43,373 bases of DNA from Bacteriovoracaceae bacterium (GCA_016784965.1 JADHTQ010000040.1:1-43373), one strand, 5' to 3'; positions 32,208 through 41,014 are shown, counted from the first letter of the stretch. Notes: generated by a model not told the origin, from the sequence alone. A program made the numbers and translations.

Positions 32208-32849
32208 ATGGTAAGCATCACAAATATTTTTTTAAGTCTGATAGTGCTATCAACGTTATCGATGCCGGAGGTGACCAAGGCCCAAGATGAGCGCTTTATA
32301 CGCAATATATTTACCCTAGAGACTGAGCAAAAAATCAAGGCCCAGACCAAATGGTATACCAGCAGCCCATACTATGAGCTTGATCTCAACCAGGACGGTC
32401 TTGATGAGAGTATTGTAACTCAAAAAAGAGATGGTCAAGATTATCTCAATATTCATGGAAATCTTAAAAAAAAGTTATACTCATTCCATTTGACGCCGAA
32501 GGGGAAAAATTCCAAGATTTATAAATTGTCTCTGCGAAGAGTTTCAAGTAGCAGCAAAGTGCTTATTGTTTATTACTATGAGGGATACGTAAAGTATCTA
32601 GATTTTATTGGTACTGCAAGACTCTACCTGATCAATATTGATAATAATGATTTAAGAAGCATAAACATTTCTAAGGGGCCTGTGTTTTGGGTAGAAGAGG
32701 AGCAGTTTGAGGGCAAGTATAGTCGCAGTAAGTTTACAGTTGATCTATTTGATTACAACAATGATGGGATAAATGAGGTTACAGTAAAATATAACAGTAT
32801 TTCCAGAGTTTATATGTATTCAAGACCGGGGCATTGGGTAAAGATATAA
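32208..32849 (+). CDS. Secreted protein with two Ca-binding-like DxNxDG loops
   Basis: The 213-aa protein has a signal peptide (about 1-25, cleavage near VTKAQ) and a mature beta-rich region. Two loops, DLNQDGLDES (about 60) and DYNNDGINEVTV (about 184), match the calcium-binding loops of FG-GAP/VCBS-type repeats. The total is too short for a complete propeller, so it may be a small single-domain member. Location periplasmic or secreted. It is preceded by a weak SD (AAGGGTG). Confidence 0.65.
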   Translation: MVSITNIFLSLIVLSTLSMPEVTKAQDERFIRNIFTLETEQKIKAQTKWYTSSPYYELDLNQDGLDESIVTQKRDGQDYLNIHGNLKKKLYSFHLTPKGKNSKIYKLSLRRVSSSSKVLIVYYYEGYVKYLDFIGTARLYLINIDNNDLRSINISKGPVFWVEEEQFEGKYSRSKFTVDLFDYNNDGINEVTVKYNSISRVYMYSRPGHWVKI

Positions 32850-32869
32850 TTTATTTTTAGTTTTTTAGT

Positions 32870-33409
32870 TTATGAGGCCTTTGGCAGATCGTAGTGATCG
32901 TCGCTGTCACCATTATCATCATCGTCATCATCACCATTTTCGGGCTTACGATCAACTACTGTTGGTCGTCTAAACCTTAAAGTACCATCGATGACCTTAT
33001 TGGCAATTTCCCCTCTTCTTCTTTCTACGACATGTACCATCCCAAGCCATATAAAAAGCGGTAAAGTCAGCAAAAAAATGGTGATAATTATGCCCGGGGT
33101 GCCACTTTCTGTTGTCGGCCGGTACGTTCTTGGGAGAACTTTTGAAGTACTTTGCTTTTTAGGCTTAATTTTATTTTTTTTGAACTGGTATCCCTCAACA
33201 AGCCTTTTGGGACCTGATAGCTTGTTTTCAAAATCGATCTCCATGGTCGGCTCTACTGCTGGCTTTCTACTGTATGCATTTAATGGAAGTATTAGTGTCA
33301 AGACAGTTACAATAAGAAGCCCGGCAAAAAAATGATCTAAAAAACCTTTTTTGTGCACAGCGCTTGTTGAATTTTGTTTATTAACCAACAAAAACCCCCT
33401 CTTTATCAT
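32870..33409 (-). CDS. Hypothetical protein with two membrane segments and acidic tail
   Basis: The 179-aa protein has a hydrophobic segment at about 28-46, a proline- and lysine-rich extracytoplasmic stretch (about 47-105), a second helix (about 107-126), then a cytoplasmic tail starting VERRRGEI and ending in a run of Asp (GDDDDDDNGDSDDH). The tail could bind cations or basic partners. No family recognised. Confidence 0.6.
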   Translation of the reverse strand: MIKRGFLLVNKQNSTSAVHKKGFLDHFFAGLLIVTVLTLILPLNAYSRKPAVEPTMEIDFENKLSGPKRLVEGYQFKKNKIKPKKQSTSKVLPRTYRPTTESGTPGIIITIFLLTLPLFIWLGMVHVVERRRGEIANKVIDGTLRFRRPTVVDRKPENGDDDDDDNGDSDDHYDLPKAS

Positions 33410-33531
33410 TATATATCTAGAGTAGATAATATTAAAGTCGGCAATTGTTGCTGCTATTTTAACTATTTTTTGAGATACTTATGATTGTGAAATAAAACAA
33501 GTATTTATGATATAAACCTGGAGGTTCAGAT

Positions 33532-33819
33532 ATGTCTGTAAAGGTTATTTTATCGAGAAAGGTACGAGATGATGTGCGTGAGGAGCTGACCCCACTATTG
33601 ATACAATTGAGAAACTTAGCAATGGTACGTCCAGGTTACATTTCTGGTGAAACATTGATAAACATGGACGACCCTAGGGATTTTTTAGTGATTAGTACGT
33701 GGAAATCCCATCAAGAATGGAATTCCTGGGTAAATGATGACAGAAGAAAAGATATTCAAAAAACAATAGATGCCCTCTTAGATGGACCAACGGTTTATAA
33801 AGTTTATTTTCATGGTTGA
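33532..33819 (+). CDS. Antibiotic biosynthesis monooxygenase (ABM) domain protein
   Basis: The 95-aa protein is a single ABM-type ferredoxin-like dimeric alpha/beta domain: VKVILSRKV, the central RPGYISGETL, FLVISTWKSHQEWNSWVND and a final VYKVYFHG. Members include heme-degrading and quinone monooxygenases but many have no known activity; no heme-ligand residues can be assigned here. SD GGAGGT is 7 nt before ATG 33532. It precedes the PEGA lipoprotein by 9 bp. Confidence 0.85.
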   Translation: MSVKVILSRKVRDDVREELTPLLIQLRNLAMVRPGYISGETLINMDDPRDFLVISTWKSHQEWNSWVNDDRRKDIQKTIDALLDGPTVYKVYFHG

Positions 33820-33828
33820 TTAGTTGAT

Positions 33829-34938
33829 ATGCAAGAAGTTATAAAAAGTTCACTATTTGGGTTAATTACACTACTACTTGTAATTATGACCTCATGTTCT
33901 ACGGTTGAAGATGGAGCAGACCAAAAGAATGTAAAAAGGCCTATTTTAGAAGAACAAACTGGACCTACTGGGAACCTTTACGTTCAGTCCTCACCACCTA
34001 ATGCCACCATCTGGATAAATAAAGAAAAAATTAGACCTAGAACTGTCAGTCAGGGAGCACTGCAAGTACCTTTGGCACTTGGTAGCAACAAGCCGTGGGA
34101 AATTGTAGTACAGGCCAAAGGTCACAAACAGTCTGTGCCGCAAACTGTAACTATGGAAGAGGGAGAGGATAAATATTTATTTTTTAAGTTAGATCCCAAA
34201 AAAGCCAGGTTACACTTGAAAACCAAACCACCGGGATTTAAATTTACAATAAATAACAAGATTACTGGCGTCACAAACAAAAGCTTAATCTTACCTCAGG
34301 GTGTCTATGATATTGTAATAGAGCTTAAAAAAAATAAGTTGAGAAAAAAAACTATAATATTAGGGCCAGGTGAGAGAAAAAAATTATTTTTAAATCTCAA
34401 GCAAGAGGAGACTTCAATTTTTAAATCGGCCAAGCGAGTTAAATCAGTATGGCCGGGCCCATTTTTTAACTTTGGAATAGTCTTTTCAGGGGCCCACGTT
34501 GAAAATCCACCCGGAAAGGGGTCTTCAAGTACACTGGGCCTTGAGCTTGGCATTAATCACAAGTATTCTGGATTTATGTTGGGGATTGGGTATAACTCAA
34601 AGACTAACAAAGTGACTGAAAACGATGAGCTCAAAGAAACCTATGATCGCGATCATAAGTATTTAGTTTTGAAAAAAGGATTCCCATTTTATTTTTTAAG
34701 ATATGCAACGACCTTGGGGGCCAGTATTGGACTCGGAACAGCTAAATACAACCTATTTGAGTTGGAGCCATCAATAAGGTCGAGTTTGTTTTTTATAGGG
34801 GGATATGTAACCTTTATGGATATGATTAATTTTGAAATTAGACATGAGAGTACAACTAAGACTTTTCAAGCTCCATATGCTGACAACACAAAACTAACTG
34901 GGACATATTTTGGAATTTCTATTGGATTTTACCTATAA
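33829..34938 (+). CDS. Lipoprotein with PEGA domains and C-terminal barrel-like region
   Basis: The 369-aa protein has a lipobox ending at Cys23 (VIMTSC), two PEGA-type beta domains (about 44-120, LYVQSSPPNATIWINKEKI; about 122-190, LHLKTKPPGFKFTINN) and a C-terminal part (about 205-369) with alternating strands and a final aromatic (YFGISIGFYL), as in outer membrane barrels. PEGA domains are often found in surface proteins. It begins right after the ABM gene with no SD. It likely sits at the outer membrane. Confidence 0.75.
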   Translation: MQEVIKSSLFGLITLLLVIMTSCSTVEDGADQKNVKRPILEEQTGPTGNLYVQSSPPNATIWINKEKIRPRTVSQGALQVPLALGSNKPWEIVVQAKGHKQSVPQTVTMEEGEDKYLFFKLDPKKARLHLKTKPPGFKFTINNKITGVTNKSLILPQGVYDIVIELKKNKLRKKTIILGPGERKKLFLNLKQEETSIFKSAKRVKSVWPGPFFNFGIVFSGAHVENPPGKGSSSTLGLELGINHKYSGFMLGIGYNSKTNKVTENDELKETYDRDHKYLVLKKGFPFYFLRYATTLGASIGLGTAKYNLFELEPSIRSSLFFIGGYVTFMDMINFEIRHESTTKTFQAPYADNTKLTGTYFGISIGFYL

Positions 34939-35329
34939 AAATGGGTGTGCTTTGGCCCTGACAATGTTTTTTTTGTTGTCATGCACCAACTCAGACATCT
35001 ACTCTAAAAATGAGATGTGGAAGATTGCTGTGGCCCAAGAGCCCAATATAGTTTTGCTTTTACCAAAGGACTTAAACAGTGGGGTCAAGTGTCGTGATTA
35101 TGGGGCAGGGTGTATTGGTGGCGTTAGGGTGCGGCTACGCAAAGTAGATCTAACATTGGTGGAGTTTGAAACCAAAGAGCATGCCAAAAATGTAGCTGCT
35201 CGTATAAATCAGTATTATGTGCGCAATTGGGTTTTTGATAATGCGATGAAAGAACCAGTGTTAGAACACTTTATTAAAAAGACATATAATGCACAAAGAG
35301 GATTGCCCTTAAAAAAAAGAGGCAATTGA
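34910..35329 (+). CDS. Small lipoprotein (about 125-139 aa)
   Basis: The frame has a lipobox, ALTMFFLLSC, followed by a mature domain with two cysteines (CRDYGAGC) and strand-helix content (VRVRLRKVDLTLVEFETKEH). The start is unsure: TTG 34910, TTG 34922 or TTG 34952 are possible, the first two overlapping the PEGA gene. The mature part resembles no family I know. Likely co-expressed with the PEGA lipoprotein. Confidence 0.65.
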   Translation: MEFLLDFTYKNGCALALTMFFLLSCTNSDIYSKNEMWKIAVAQEPNIVLLLPKDLNSGVKCRDYGAGCIGGVRVRLRKVDLTLVEFETKEHAKNVAARINQYYVRNWVFDNAMKEPVLEHFIKKTYNAQRGLPLKKRGN

Positions 35330-35342
35330 AGCCAGGCTAACT

Positions 35343-35774
35343 TTAGTGTTTTCCTATTTCAGACATGGTTTTACCAAGAGATTTTGACTTCCTCTGGTAA
35401 AAATTATTGTTTTCACTAAACTCAGCTTCTTCTTTGCAAGAAATACAAAGATTGGCAGTCGGTCTGGCAATAAGCCGCTCAAAAGAAATTTCATTAGCAC
35501 AGTCTTGGCAGAATCCATAACTGCCCAACTCAATTTGCTCGAGGCTCTTGTTCACCTTTTTCAAATAAAAGATTTCTCGATTTCGAAAACGTAGCTCATG
35601 AGAAGCCTGGATATTAATACTTGCCTCATCCAAAACATCACTTAGCTCATTTTTATCTAAGCAGAATCGATCGCTACTTCTTTCCTTTGCGGAGAAACGC
35701 TTGCGGTCAACTGTTAACTTATCCTTAATTGCAGCAATTTGTTTGTCAGAAAGATGATGATTTTCTCTAAGCAT
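35343..35774 (-). CDS. DksA/TraR-family zinc-finger protein
   Basis: The 143-aa protein has a coiled coil (about 15-85) whose tip keeps the DxxDxA motif (SDVLDEAS) used by DksA in the RNA polymerase secondary channel, and a C4 zinc finger CX2CX17CX2C (FCQDC...CISC), followed by a C-terminal extension. DksA works with ppGpp to alter transcription initiation. A second member lies at 38302, and this one has the complete Cys4 finger. A perfect palindrome lies just upstream of its start. Confidence 0.87.
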   Translation of the reverse strand: MLRENHHLSDKQIAAIKDKLTVDRKRFSAKERSSDRFCLDKNELSDVLDEASINIQASHELRFRNREIFYLKKVNKSLEQIELGSYGFCQDCANEISFERLIARPTANLCISCKEEAEFSENNNFYQRKSKSLGKTMSEIGKH

Positions 35775-35777
35775 AAT

Positions 35778-35787
35778 GAGTTAACTC
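35778..35787. promoter_or_regulatory. Palindrome GAGTTAACTC over the DksA-like gene's SD
   Basis: A perfect 10-bp palindrome lies 4-13 bp upstream of ATG 35774 (minus) and overlaps its Shine-Dalgarno (GGGAG). It could be a regulator binding site or a chance match. Confidence 0.3.
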
Positions 35788-35900
35788 CCATGTTAGATTC
35801 AATAACCTTAAAGATTAGAGTGCATGAGCAGTAATAATAAGGGGAAAGACAGTAATCGTAAACAGTTTTAATCAGTTATTTTCTTACAAAAAATGACTTT

Positions 35901-36242
35901 TCATAGAAATGTTGTACCACAATATGGACAAAATTTCCAAAACTGTGGTTCTAGTTCGTTTTGGCAAGAGCGGCAAGTGTGTACGGCGTCAAAGATGTCA
36001 ATTGAGTCACTACCCATAAAGATATCGGGTCTTAGTGCCCTGATAGTTTGTGGGTGAGCTTTGTATCCACCGGGAACAAGGGGATCTGGCAGAAATTTGG
36101 CGGGTGCAATGGTTTTATCTGCTCTGATGTGTACTTGAACTTGCTTGTGCCTGTCAACGTCATACTCAGGTCTGCCGGCAATGTTTTTTAGCGACTTGAG
36201 GCGCTCATACATATTTTGAGGATCGAAATTTTCATCAAACAT
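35901..36242 (-). CDS. Zinc-ribbon hypothetical protein (113 aa)
   Basis: The protein has a C-terminal zinc ribbon with two CxxC pairs (CRSC and CPYC, 15 residues apart) and an N-terminal unclassified part containing YDVDRHKQVQVHIRADKTIA. ATG 36242 is preferred to the adjacent GTG 36245, with AGGAAG upstream. No family recognised; a nucleic-acid or protein contact role is possible. Confidence 0.65.
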   Translation of the reverse strand: MFDENFDPQNMYERLKSLKNIAGRPEYDVDRHKQVQVHIRADKTIAPAKFLPDPLVPGGYKAHPQTIRALRPDIFMGSDSIDIFDAVHTCRSCQNELEPQFWKFCPYCGTTFL

Positions 36243-36320
36243 CACTTACTTCCTGTTGGGGCAAAGGTCCTTAAATGGGCATCGCTTTGATTATAGCAAA
36301 AAATTATTTTAAATGCTAAA

Positions 36321-37043
36321 ATGTTCGCTATGGATAATTTCCCAATTAATTCAATTTACTTGGCCACTGAAGGTGAGGGGATTTACCTCGGGACAGTGCA
36401 GGTTTTTCTACGTTTTCAAGGTTGTGCTGTCGCTTGCAAAAACTGCGATTCAAAAGAAACTTGGGACTTTAGTGGCGGCGAAAGTTTTACTCTGGAAAGA
36501 GTAATAGATGCGATTTATACAAATGGCAATAATGGCAAGATTAAGCGCGTTTCAATTACAGGGGGAGATCCCTTACACTCCCGTAACCTAAATCCAGTGC
36601 TCACTTGTATTGCTGCACTTAAGAAGAATGATTATTATATAAACCTGGAGGCTTCTGGCCTCTCAGTTGTCGATGAAATTTTTTCAAAGATAGATTTTAT
36701 AAGTTTTGATTTTAAGACGCCATCAACAGGAGTGACAAGCGACCATGACCTGATAGTTGAGTTGGCCCATAAGTATCCCTATAAATTTCAAATCAAAGCA
36801 GTAATTGAGGATGAAATGGACTTTCAGGTGACATTTGATGCCTACAGCAAGGTCAAAAGAGCACTAAAGATCGATACGTTAAACTTTCCCTGGTGCTTAA
36901 CACCAGTTTATAATTTAAAAGAAGCATTTCCCGTTGAACGTTTTAAACGTGTTATAAAGTGGAATCAAGATGTCGGTGGTCCATTTCGCGTTATAGGTCA
37001 ACAACATAAATGGATTTATGGCCCAGATGAGAGGAGGGTCTAA
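36321..37043 (+). CDS. queE: 7-carboxy-7-deazaguanine synthase (radical SAM)
   Basis: The 240-aa radical SAM enzyme makes the deazapurine core for queuosine. It has the EGEGIYLGTVQVFLRFQGC start with cluster cysteines Cys35, Cys39 and Cys42 (CAVACKNC), the SAM-binding SITGGDPL and a typical C-terminus. The ATG 36330 is an alternative start. No other queuosine gene is next to it. Confidence 0.9.
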   Translation: MFAMDNFPINSIYLATEGEGIYLGTVQVFLRFQGCAVACKNCDSKETWDFSGGESFTLERVIDAIYTNGNNGKIKRVSITGGDPLHSRNLNPVLTCIAALKKNDYYINLEASGLSVVDEIFSKIDFISFDFKTPSTGVTSDHDLIVELAHKYPYKFQIKAVIEDEMDFQVTFDAYSKVKRALKIDTLNFPWCLTPVYNLKEAFPVERFKRVIKWNQDVGGPFRVIGQQHKWIYGPDERRV

Positions 37044-37081
37044 CTTACTTTGGGCCAATAATTACATATGGGAGCATTTAG

Positions 37082-38125
37082 TTGAATATAAAAAAATTAT
37101 TATTCATAGGAATTTCCATTTTAATAATTGGCATCGCTATTGTGGGATCAATGTTTTATTATCATCTACAGGTGTGGAGGTATAAGGGGGCTAACACGCA
37201 GTTTCTCGTACGAAGCGGTGAAGCATTTTCTAGGATTAACTATCGGCTCTATAAAAAAGGATTAATTAGTAGCGCCACTATCTTTTATAGATATGCCAAA
37301 TACACCAGCTTGCTAAACAAGTTTAAAGCAGGCAGGTACTTGATTAAACACAACTCAAGTATGGCCGATGTTGCTGATATATTATTAAAGGGCAAAAGTA
37401 TAATTTATAAGGTTACGATTCCTGAAGGCAAAAACCTATACGAAATTGCTAAGATTTTGGCCCGTGAGAAGGTAACTTCCTCTACTGAATTTATTAGATT
37501 GGCAAAAGACTCTGAGTTTGCCAAAAAATTCAATATTAATGCAGCAACTCTTGAAGGCTATCTCTATCCGGATTCTTACTATTTTGGCAAAGATGTAAAT
37601 GCTAAGAGGGTAATTGAAACTATGATTAGGACTTTTTGGCGCAAGGTGCAGCCGCTAGATTTTACCCAATCCAAGCTCTCTTTTCATGAGGTAATAATTT
37701 TGGCCTCCATTGTCGAAAAAGAAACGGGTGCCGCCCATGAAAGGCCTCTCATTGCAGGTGTATTTGCCAACCGTTTAAAAAAGAAGATGCGCTTGCAGTC
37801 AGATCCAACAACTATTTATGGAATTTATGAAAATTTCAATGGAAATTTAAGAAAGAAACACCTTCAGAAAAAAACCCCCTATAATACTTATCGCATCAAT
37901 GGACTACCCATTGGCCCCATTAGTAATCCCGGGGTGTCATCTATAAAAGCAGTTTTAAATCCCGCCGAACATAAGGCCATTTATTTTGTGAGCAAAAATA
38001 ATGGTACCCATGTCTTTACCTCAACTTATCGAGAGCATTTAAAGGCAGTCCGCAAGTATCAAAAAAGCAGAAGATACAGGTCAGGAAGGAGCTGGAGGAA
38101 CCTTAAGAAAAAAAGAGTCAATTAA
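37082..38125 (+). CDS. mltG: Endolytic murein transglycosylase MltG
   Basis: The 347-aa protein starts at TTG 37082 after GGGAG. It has one membrane helix (about 5-25), a LysM-like part (VTIPEGKNLYEIAKILAREK) and the YceG/MltG catalytic region: LEGYLYPDSYYFG, ILASIVEKETG with catalytic Glu212, RLQSDPTTIYG, PYNTYRINGLPIGPISNPG. MltG cuts nascent glycan strands and sets their length. Confidence 0.94.
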   Translation: MNIKKLLFIGISILIIGIAIVGSMFYYHLQVWRYKGANTQFLVRSGEAFSRINYRLYKKGLISSATIFYRYAKYTSLLNKFKAGRYLIKHNSSMADVADILLKGKSIIYKVTIPEGKNLYEIAKILAREKVTSSTEFIRLAKDSEFAKKFNINAATLEGYLYPDSYYFGKDVNAKRVIETMIRTFWRKVQPLDFTQSKLSFHEVIILASIVEKETGAAHERPLIAGVFANRLKKKMRLQSDPTTIYGIYENFNGNLRKKHLQKKTPYNTYRINGLPIGPISNPGVSSIKAVLNPAEHKAIYFVSKNNGTHVFTSTYREHLKAVRKYQKSRRYRSGRSWRNLKKKRVN

Positions 38126-38187
38126 ACAGCAAAAATTGGGCAAAACCCAAGAAATTGTGAAAATAATAACAAAAAGAACTTTTTTCC

Positions 38188-38262
38188 CCTTGTGTCGAAA
38201 CAAGGATACGGTGTAGAATATGTAAGTGCAATATTCGAACCTGCCGACCATATGAGATTGCA
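38188..38262 (+). promoter_or_regulatory. Promoter and leader hairpin of the second dksA-like gene
   Basis: CCTTGT/ACAAGG (38188-38205) forms a hairpin overlapping a possible -35 (TTGTGT, 38190-38195); TAGAAT (38214-38219) follows after 18 bp. In the presumed leader, AGTGCAAT (38225-38232) can pair with ATTGCATT (38257-38264). Seen in sequence; regulation is inferred. Confidence 0.35.
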
Positions 38263-38301
38263 TTGGAGGCATCATTTACTTCAATCAAGGAGGAAGTAAG
38301 T

Positions 38302-38673
38302 ATGGATAAGGACGAATTAAACAAGTTCAAGGAGATCCTGTTAAAACATAAAACGCGGATTTTAAATGGGGGCATTCTAAAGTCGTCAGAGGACCTTCAT
38401 GTATCACCAGACGATTTAGCAGATGAGACTGACCTAGCTACCACAGTTATAAACCAACAAGTCACTTTTAATATCAGACAACGCGAATTTAGAAAGCTTA
38501 GGGCCATTGAGGCTGCCCTTTATAGAATTGAAGATGGAACTTATGGATACTGTGAAGAATGCGATGAACTTATTGGCAACAAACGCCTAGTTAATCAACC
38601 CTGGACTACACTTTGTATTACCCATGCGGAAGAGAGAGAACGCGAGAGTGCTCTGTTTCTAAGGCAGGCCTAA
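38302..38673 (+). CDS. dksA: DksA-family RNA polymerase-binding protein
   Basis: The 123-aa protein has a coiled coil with the DxxDxA tip (ADETDLATT), REFRKLRAIEAALYRIEDGT, and a zinc finger YCEEC...CITH in which the last Cys is His (CX2CX17CX2H). It has the usual length of short DksA proteins. ATG 38302 is chosen because of the strong AAGGAGGAA SD at 38287-38295; an upstream extension lacks one. With the 35343 gene there are two DksA-like proteins within 3 kb. Confidence 0.9.
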   Translation: MDKDELNKFKEILLKHKTRILNGGILKSSEDLHVSPDDLADETDLATTVINQQVTFNIRQREFRKLRAIEAALYRIEDGTYGYCEECDELIGNKRLVNQPWTTLCITHAEERERESALFLRQA

Positions 38674-38683
38674 TCGAATCTAG

Positions 38684-38700
38684 TGTCTAAATTTTAGACA
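38684..38700. promoter_or_regulatory. Perfect inverted repeat TGTCTAAA-T-TTTAGACA
   Basis: An 8-bp stem with a single central base lies 10 bp after the dksA stop, without a T-tract. It fits an operator better than a classical terminator; as a hairpin, the loop would need to open two pairs. The gap 38674-38911 otherwise holds the promoter described next and no gene. Confidence 0.35.
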
Positions 38701-38850
38701 ACCGCATATTCTATTTATGAAAAGTATTTTTACAATCTTGTAACCCATTGCCAACACATTGCGCAATTCGGCACACTTATTGCAATTTATATGTTTAAAC
38801 ATGTGGGTTGGTGCAATGCGGTATGTAAAAATGACAATTTCTGCAACAAT

Positions 38851-38879
38851 CTGACAAAATAGTTGAAATTTAATATAGA
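38851..38879 (+). promoter_or_regulatory. Candidate sigma-70 promoter of the subtilase gene
   Basis: CTGACA (38851-38856) and TATAGA (38874-38879) have a 17-bp spacer and end 32 bp before the ATG. Both boxes match the consensus in five of six positions. Confidence 0.55.
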
Positions 38880-38911
38880 TTGTGGTTACACATCTAAACG
38901 GAGTAGAAGCT

Positions 38912-40354
38912 ATGCTTGGACAATTCTTTAACAAGGTACTGATCGCTTCCATAGTTTTGGGTGGTCTTTATATCGTTCTCGATGATCTCGATTTAAGTAC
39001 CATTGATCAAAAAGTAAACAATCAGGTTACTCAAAGCACCAAAACCCAGCGAACTCGTTATTATGGTGATGTCGCAAAAACTGTTAAGCAACAAGCTTCA
39101 TTAAAAAAATCAATTGTTAAGGTAAATAAAAAGACCACTACCAAAAAGAGAGTAAAAAAGTCTTCCATTAAAGTTGCCAAGAAAGCTGCCAACCAAAATC
39201 GCATTGTTAGACGCAATAAGTTGCGCCCTAAATCGCGTACCAAAATTGTCCGCCGTAAGGAGCAAAACCCGTCAATTTATAATATTTCAGAACTCTACTC
39301 TCCATACACAAGTTGGGGAATTTCACCACTTAGTGGCCCGAGCTCAATTAATTTAGTTGATGCTTGGAAAAACTTTAAGAAAAGAAAGCAGGTTGTAGTT
39401 GCAATTATTGACACAGGTATTGATCCGAAGCATCCTTTTTTAAAAAATAACATCCATGTCTCTGAAGGGGCAAAAAATTCAAAAAATTATGGTGTAGATT
39501 TCTCTAAAGGTAAAAAATATTTAAGCCAGCCAAATGATACCCATGGACATGGCACTCACGTGGCAGGCATTATTAAAAGTATTTTTCCTGATGTGAAGCT
39601 ACTTGTACTTAAGTATTACAACCCAGATGCCTCTGGCAAAGAAAACTTAAACTCTACCATTGAGGCCCTGCGTTATGCGGTTGAAAGTAACGTTGATGTA
39701 ATCAACTACTCAGGTGGAGGACCAGAGCCATCCATGGAAGAGCTAAGAATTCTAAAGAGAGCTCAGGCCAAAGGTATTATTGTTGTAGCAGCAGCGGGAA
39801 ATGAAGAGTCTAATATTGATCGAAAAAACAATGCATACTACCCAGCAAGCTATGGGCTTTCAAATATCATTACAGTAACTGCTCACGATCAAAGACTAAA
39901 CATTTTGTCTTCATCAAACTATGGAAAAAGAACAGTAGATATTTCTGCTCCAGGTCACAGAATAAGATCAGCTCTACCTAACACTCGTGTGGGCTACCTA
40001 ACGGGGACCAGCCAAGCTACAGCTTTTGCCAGTGGTGTTGTCGCTCTTCTTAAGTCTCAATTTCCAAACCTCGGTCCTTCGCAGATCAAGTATATTTTGA
40101 GAAACTCGGCCACTAAAAATCGCAAGTTTGCCAAAAAGTGCATCTCAGGCGGTGGACTAAATGCATCCAATGCCCAAAAGCTTGCCTATAATATTGTTAA
40201 GACCCGCGATACTAGAAGCTCTAGACATATCGCAACGGGCTCTAAGTTACATAAAAAAGTACGCAAGAGCTCAATTATCCACGCACAGCAAAAGCCAAAG
40301 GGAAAGATTATTTATCGCATTGGTGCTAGTGTTAATAATAGGCGTTCGCCGTAG
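38912..40354 (+). CDS. Secreted subtilisin-family serine protease with Lys/Arg-rich flanks
   Basis: The 480-aa protein begins at ATG 38912 after AACGGAG. It has an N-terminal hydrophobic segment (about 8-24), a very basic region (about 45-125, e.g. KKTTTKKRVKKSS), then an S8 domain with Asp167 (IIDTGID), His213 (HGHGTHVAG), oxyanion Asn297 (AAGNEE) and Ser367 (GTSQATAFASG). The tail is again basic. The basic flanks may act as a pro-region removed on activation, or bind polyanions. Likely exported. In a predator such a protease could digest prey, which is inference. Confidence 0.9.
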   Translation: MLGQFFNKVLIASIVLGGLYIVLDDLDLSTIDQKVNNQVTQSTKTQRTRYYGDVAKTVKQQASLKKSIVKVNKKTTTKKRVKKSSIKVAKKAANQNRIVRRNKLRPKSRTKIVRRKEQNPSIYNISELYSPYTSWGISPLSGPSSINLVDAWKNFKKRKQVVVAIIDTGIDPKHPFLKNNIHVSEGAKNSKNYGVDFSKGKKYLSQPNDTHGHGTHVAGIIKSIFPDVKLLVLKYYNPDASGKENLNSTIEALRYAVESNVDVINYSGGGPEPSMEELRILKRAQAKGIIVVAAAGNEESNIDRKNNAYYPASYGLSNIITVTAHDQRLNILSSSNYGKRTVDISAPGHRIRSALPNTRVGYLTGTSQATAFASGVVALLKSQFPNLGPSQIKYILRNSATKNRKFAKKCISGGGLNASNAQKLAYNIVKTRDTRSSRHIATGSKLHKKVRKSSIIHAQQKPKGKIIYRIGASVNNRRSP

Positions 40355-41014
40355 TTATTGCAAAAACAGAAGATAGCGATAGTAAGCCAAGGAAAAGGAA
40401 ATAACAATTATTGACATTGTACTGACAATGATGAGCGAAGCTGGTCTGATTGCTCCTGCAATATAATACTGAAACATAAAATAATACAAAGTGACCTTTT
40501 GATCTAGGTAGGCTTGTTCTTGTTGCTTAATCATATTTGCAAATGTTGTCGATAGCTCATCACTAACTTCGAATTTATGCAACTTTTTAATCAAAGTTTG
40601 TCCTGTTGTATTATAAGAAATCATCTCTTTGATGAGAGATTTTAGTTCATAAAAATATAAAACATGTGCATTTTTATTATAGCGATCACCACTTAAGTTG
40701 TGGGGATTGGCAAAATATTCGACCAAGACTTCATAGCGATTGAACATACTTCTTTTGTACCTTTGGGTCGCTTTAGATCTTTTTCGCTCTAGGTATGGAT
40801 AGCGCCAAATGATCTTACTTTGACTGTTCCAATATTCGCTTTTTTTTGTAAAAAAGCTGCGCTCACCTAGTGGATCACCTAGTTTATCAAACTCAAGCTG
40901 GATACCACAAACTTCACATTTACTCTCACCGACAAAAATAGAGTTGCACTTGTTGCATTTTTTCCTGAGCTCATTGTTGTCTTTTGTAAAATCCTCAATA
41001 TTTATAATATCCAT
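40355..41014 (-). CDS. Zinc-ribbon protein with a C-terminal membrane helix
   Basis: The 219-aa protein has an N-terminal zinc ribbon (CNKCNSIFVGESKCEVC), a long basic-helical middle part (about 60-170) and one transmembrane segment near the C-terminus (about 195-213). It would be tail-anchored with the ribbon in the cytoplasm. No family recognised. It is convergent with the subtilase and divergent from lnt. Confidence 0.65.
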   Translation of the reverse strand: MDIINIEDFTKDNNELRKKCNKCNSIFVGESKCEVCGIQLEFDKLGDPLGERSFFTKKSEYWNSQSKIIWRYPYLERKRSKATQRYKRSMFNRYEVLVEYFANPHNLSGDRYNKNAHVLYFYELKSLIKEMISYNTTGQTLIKKLHKFEVSDELSTTFANMIKQQEQAYLDQKVTLYYFMFQYYIAGAIRPASLIIVSTMSIIVISFSLAYYRYLLFLQ

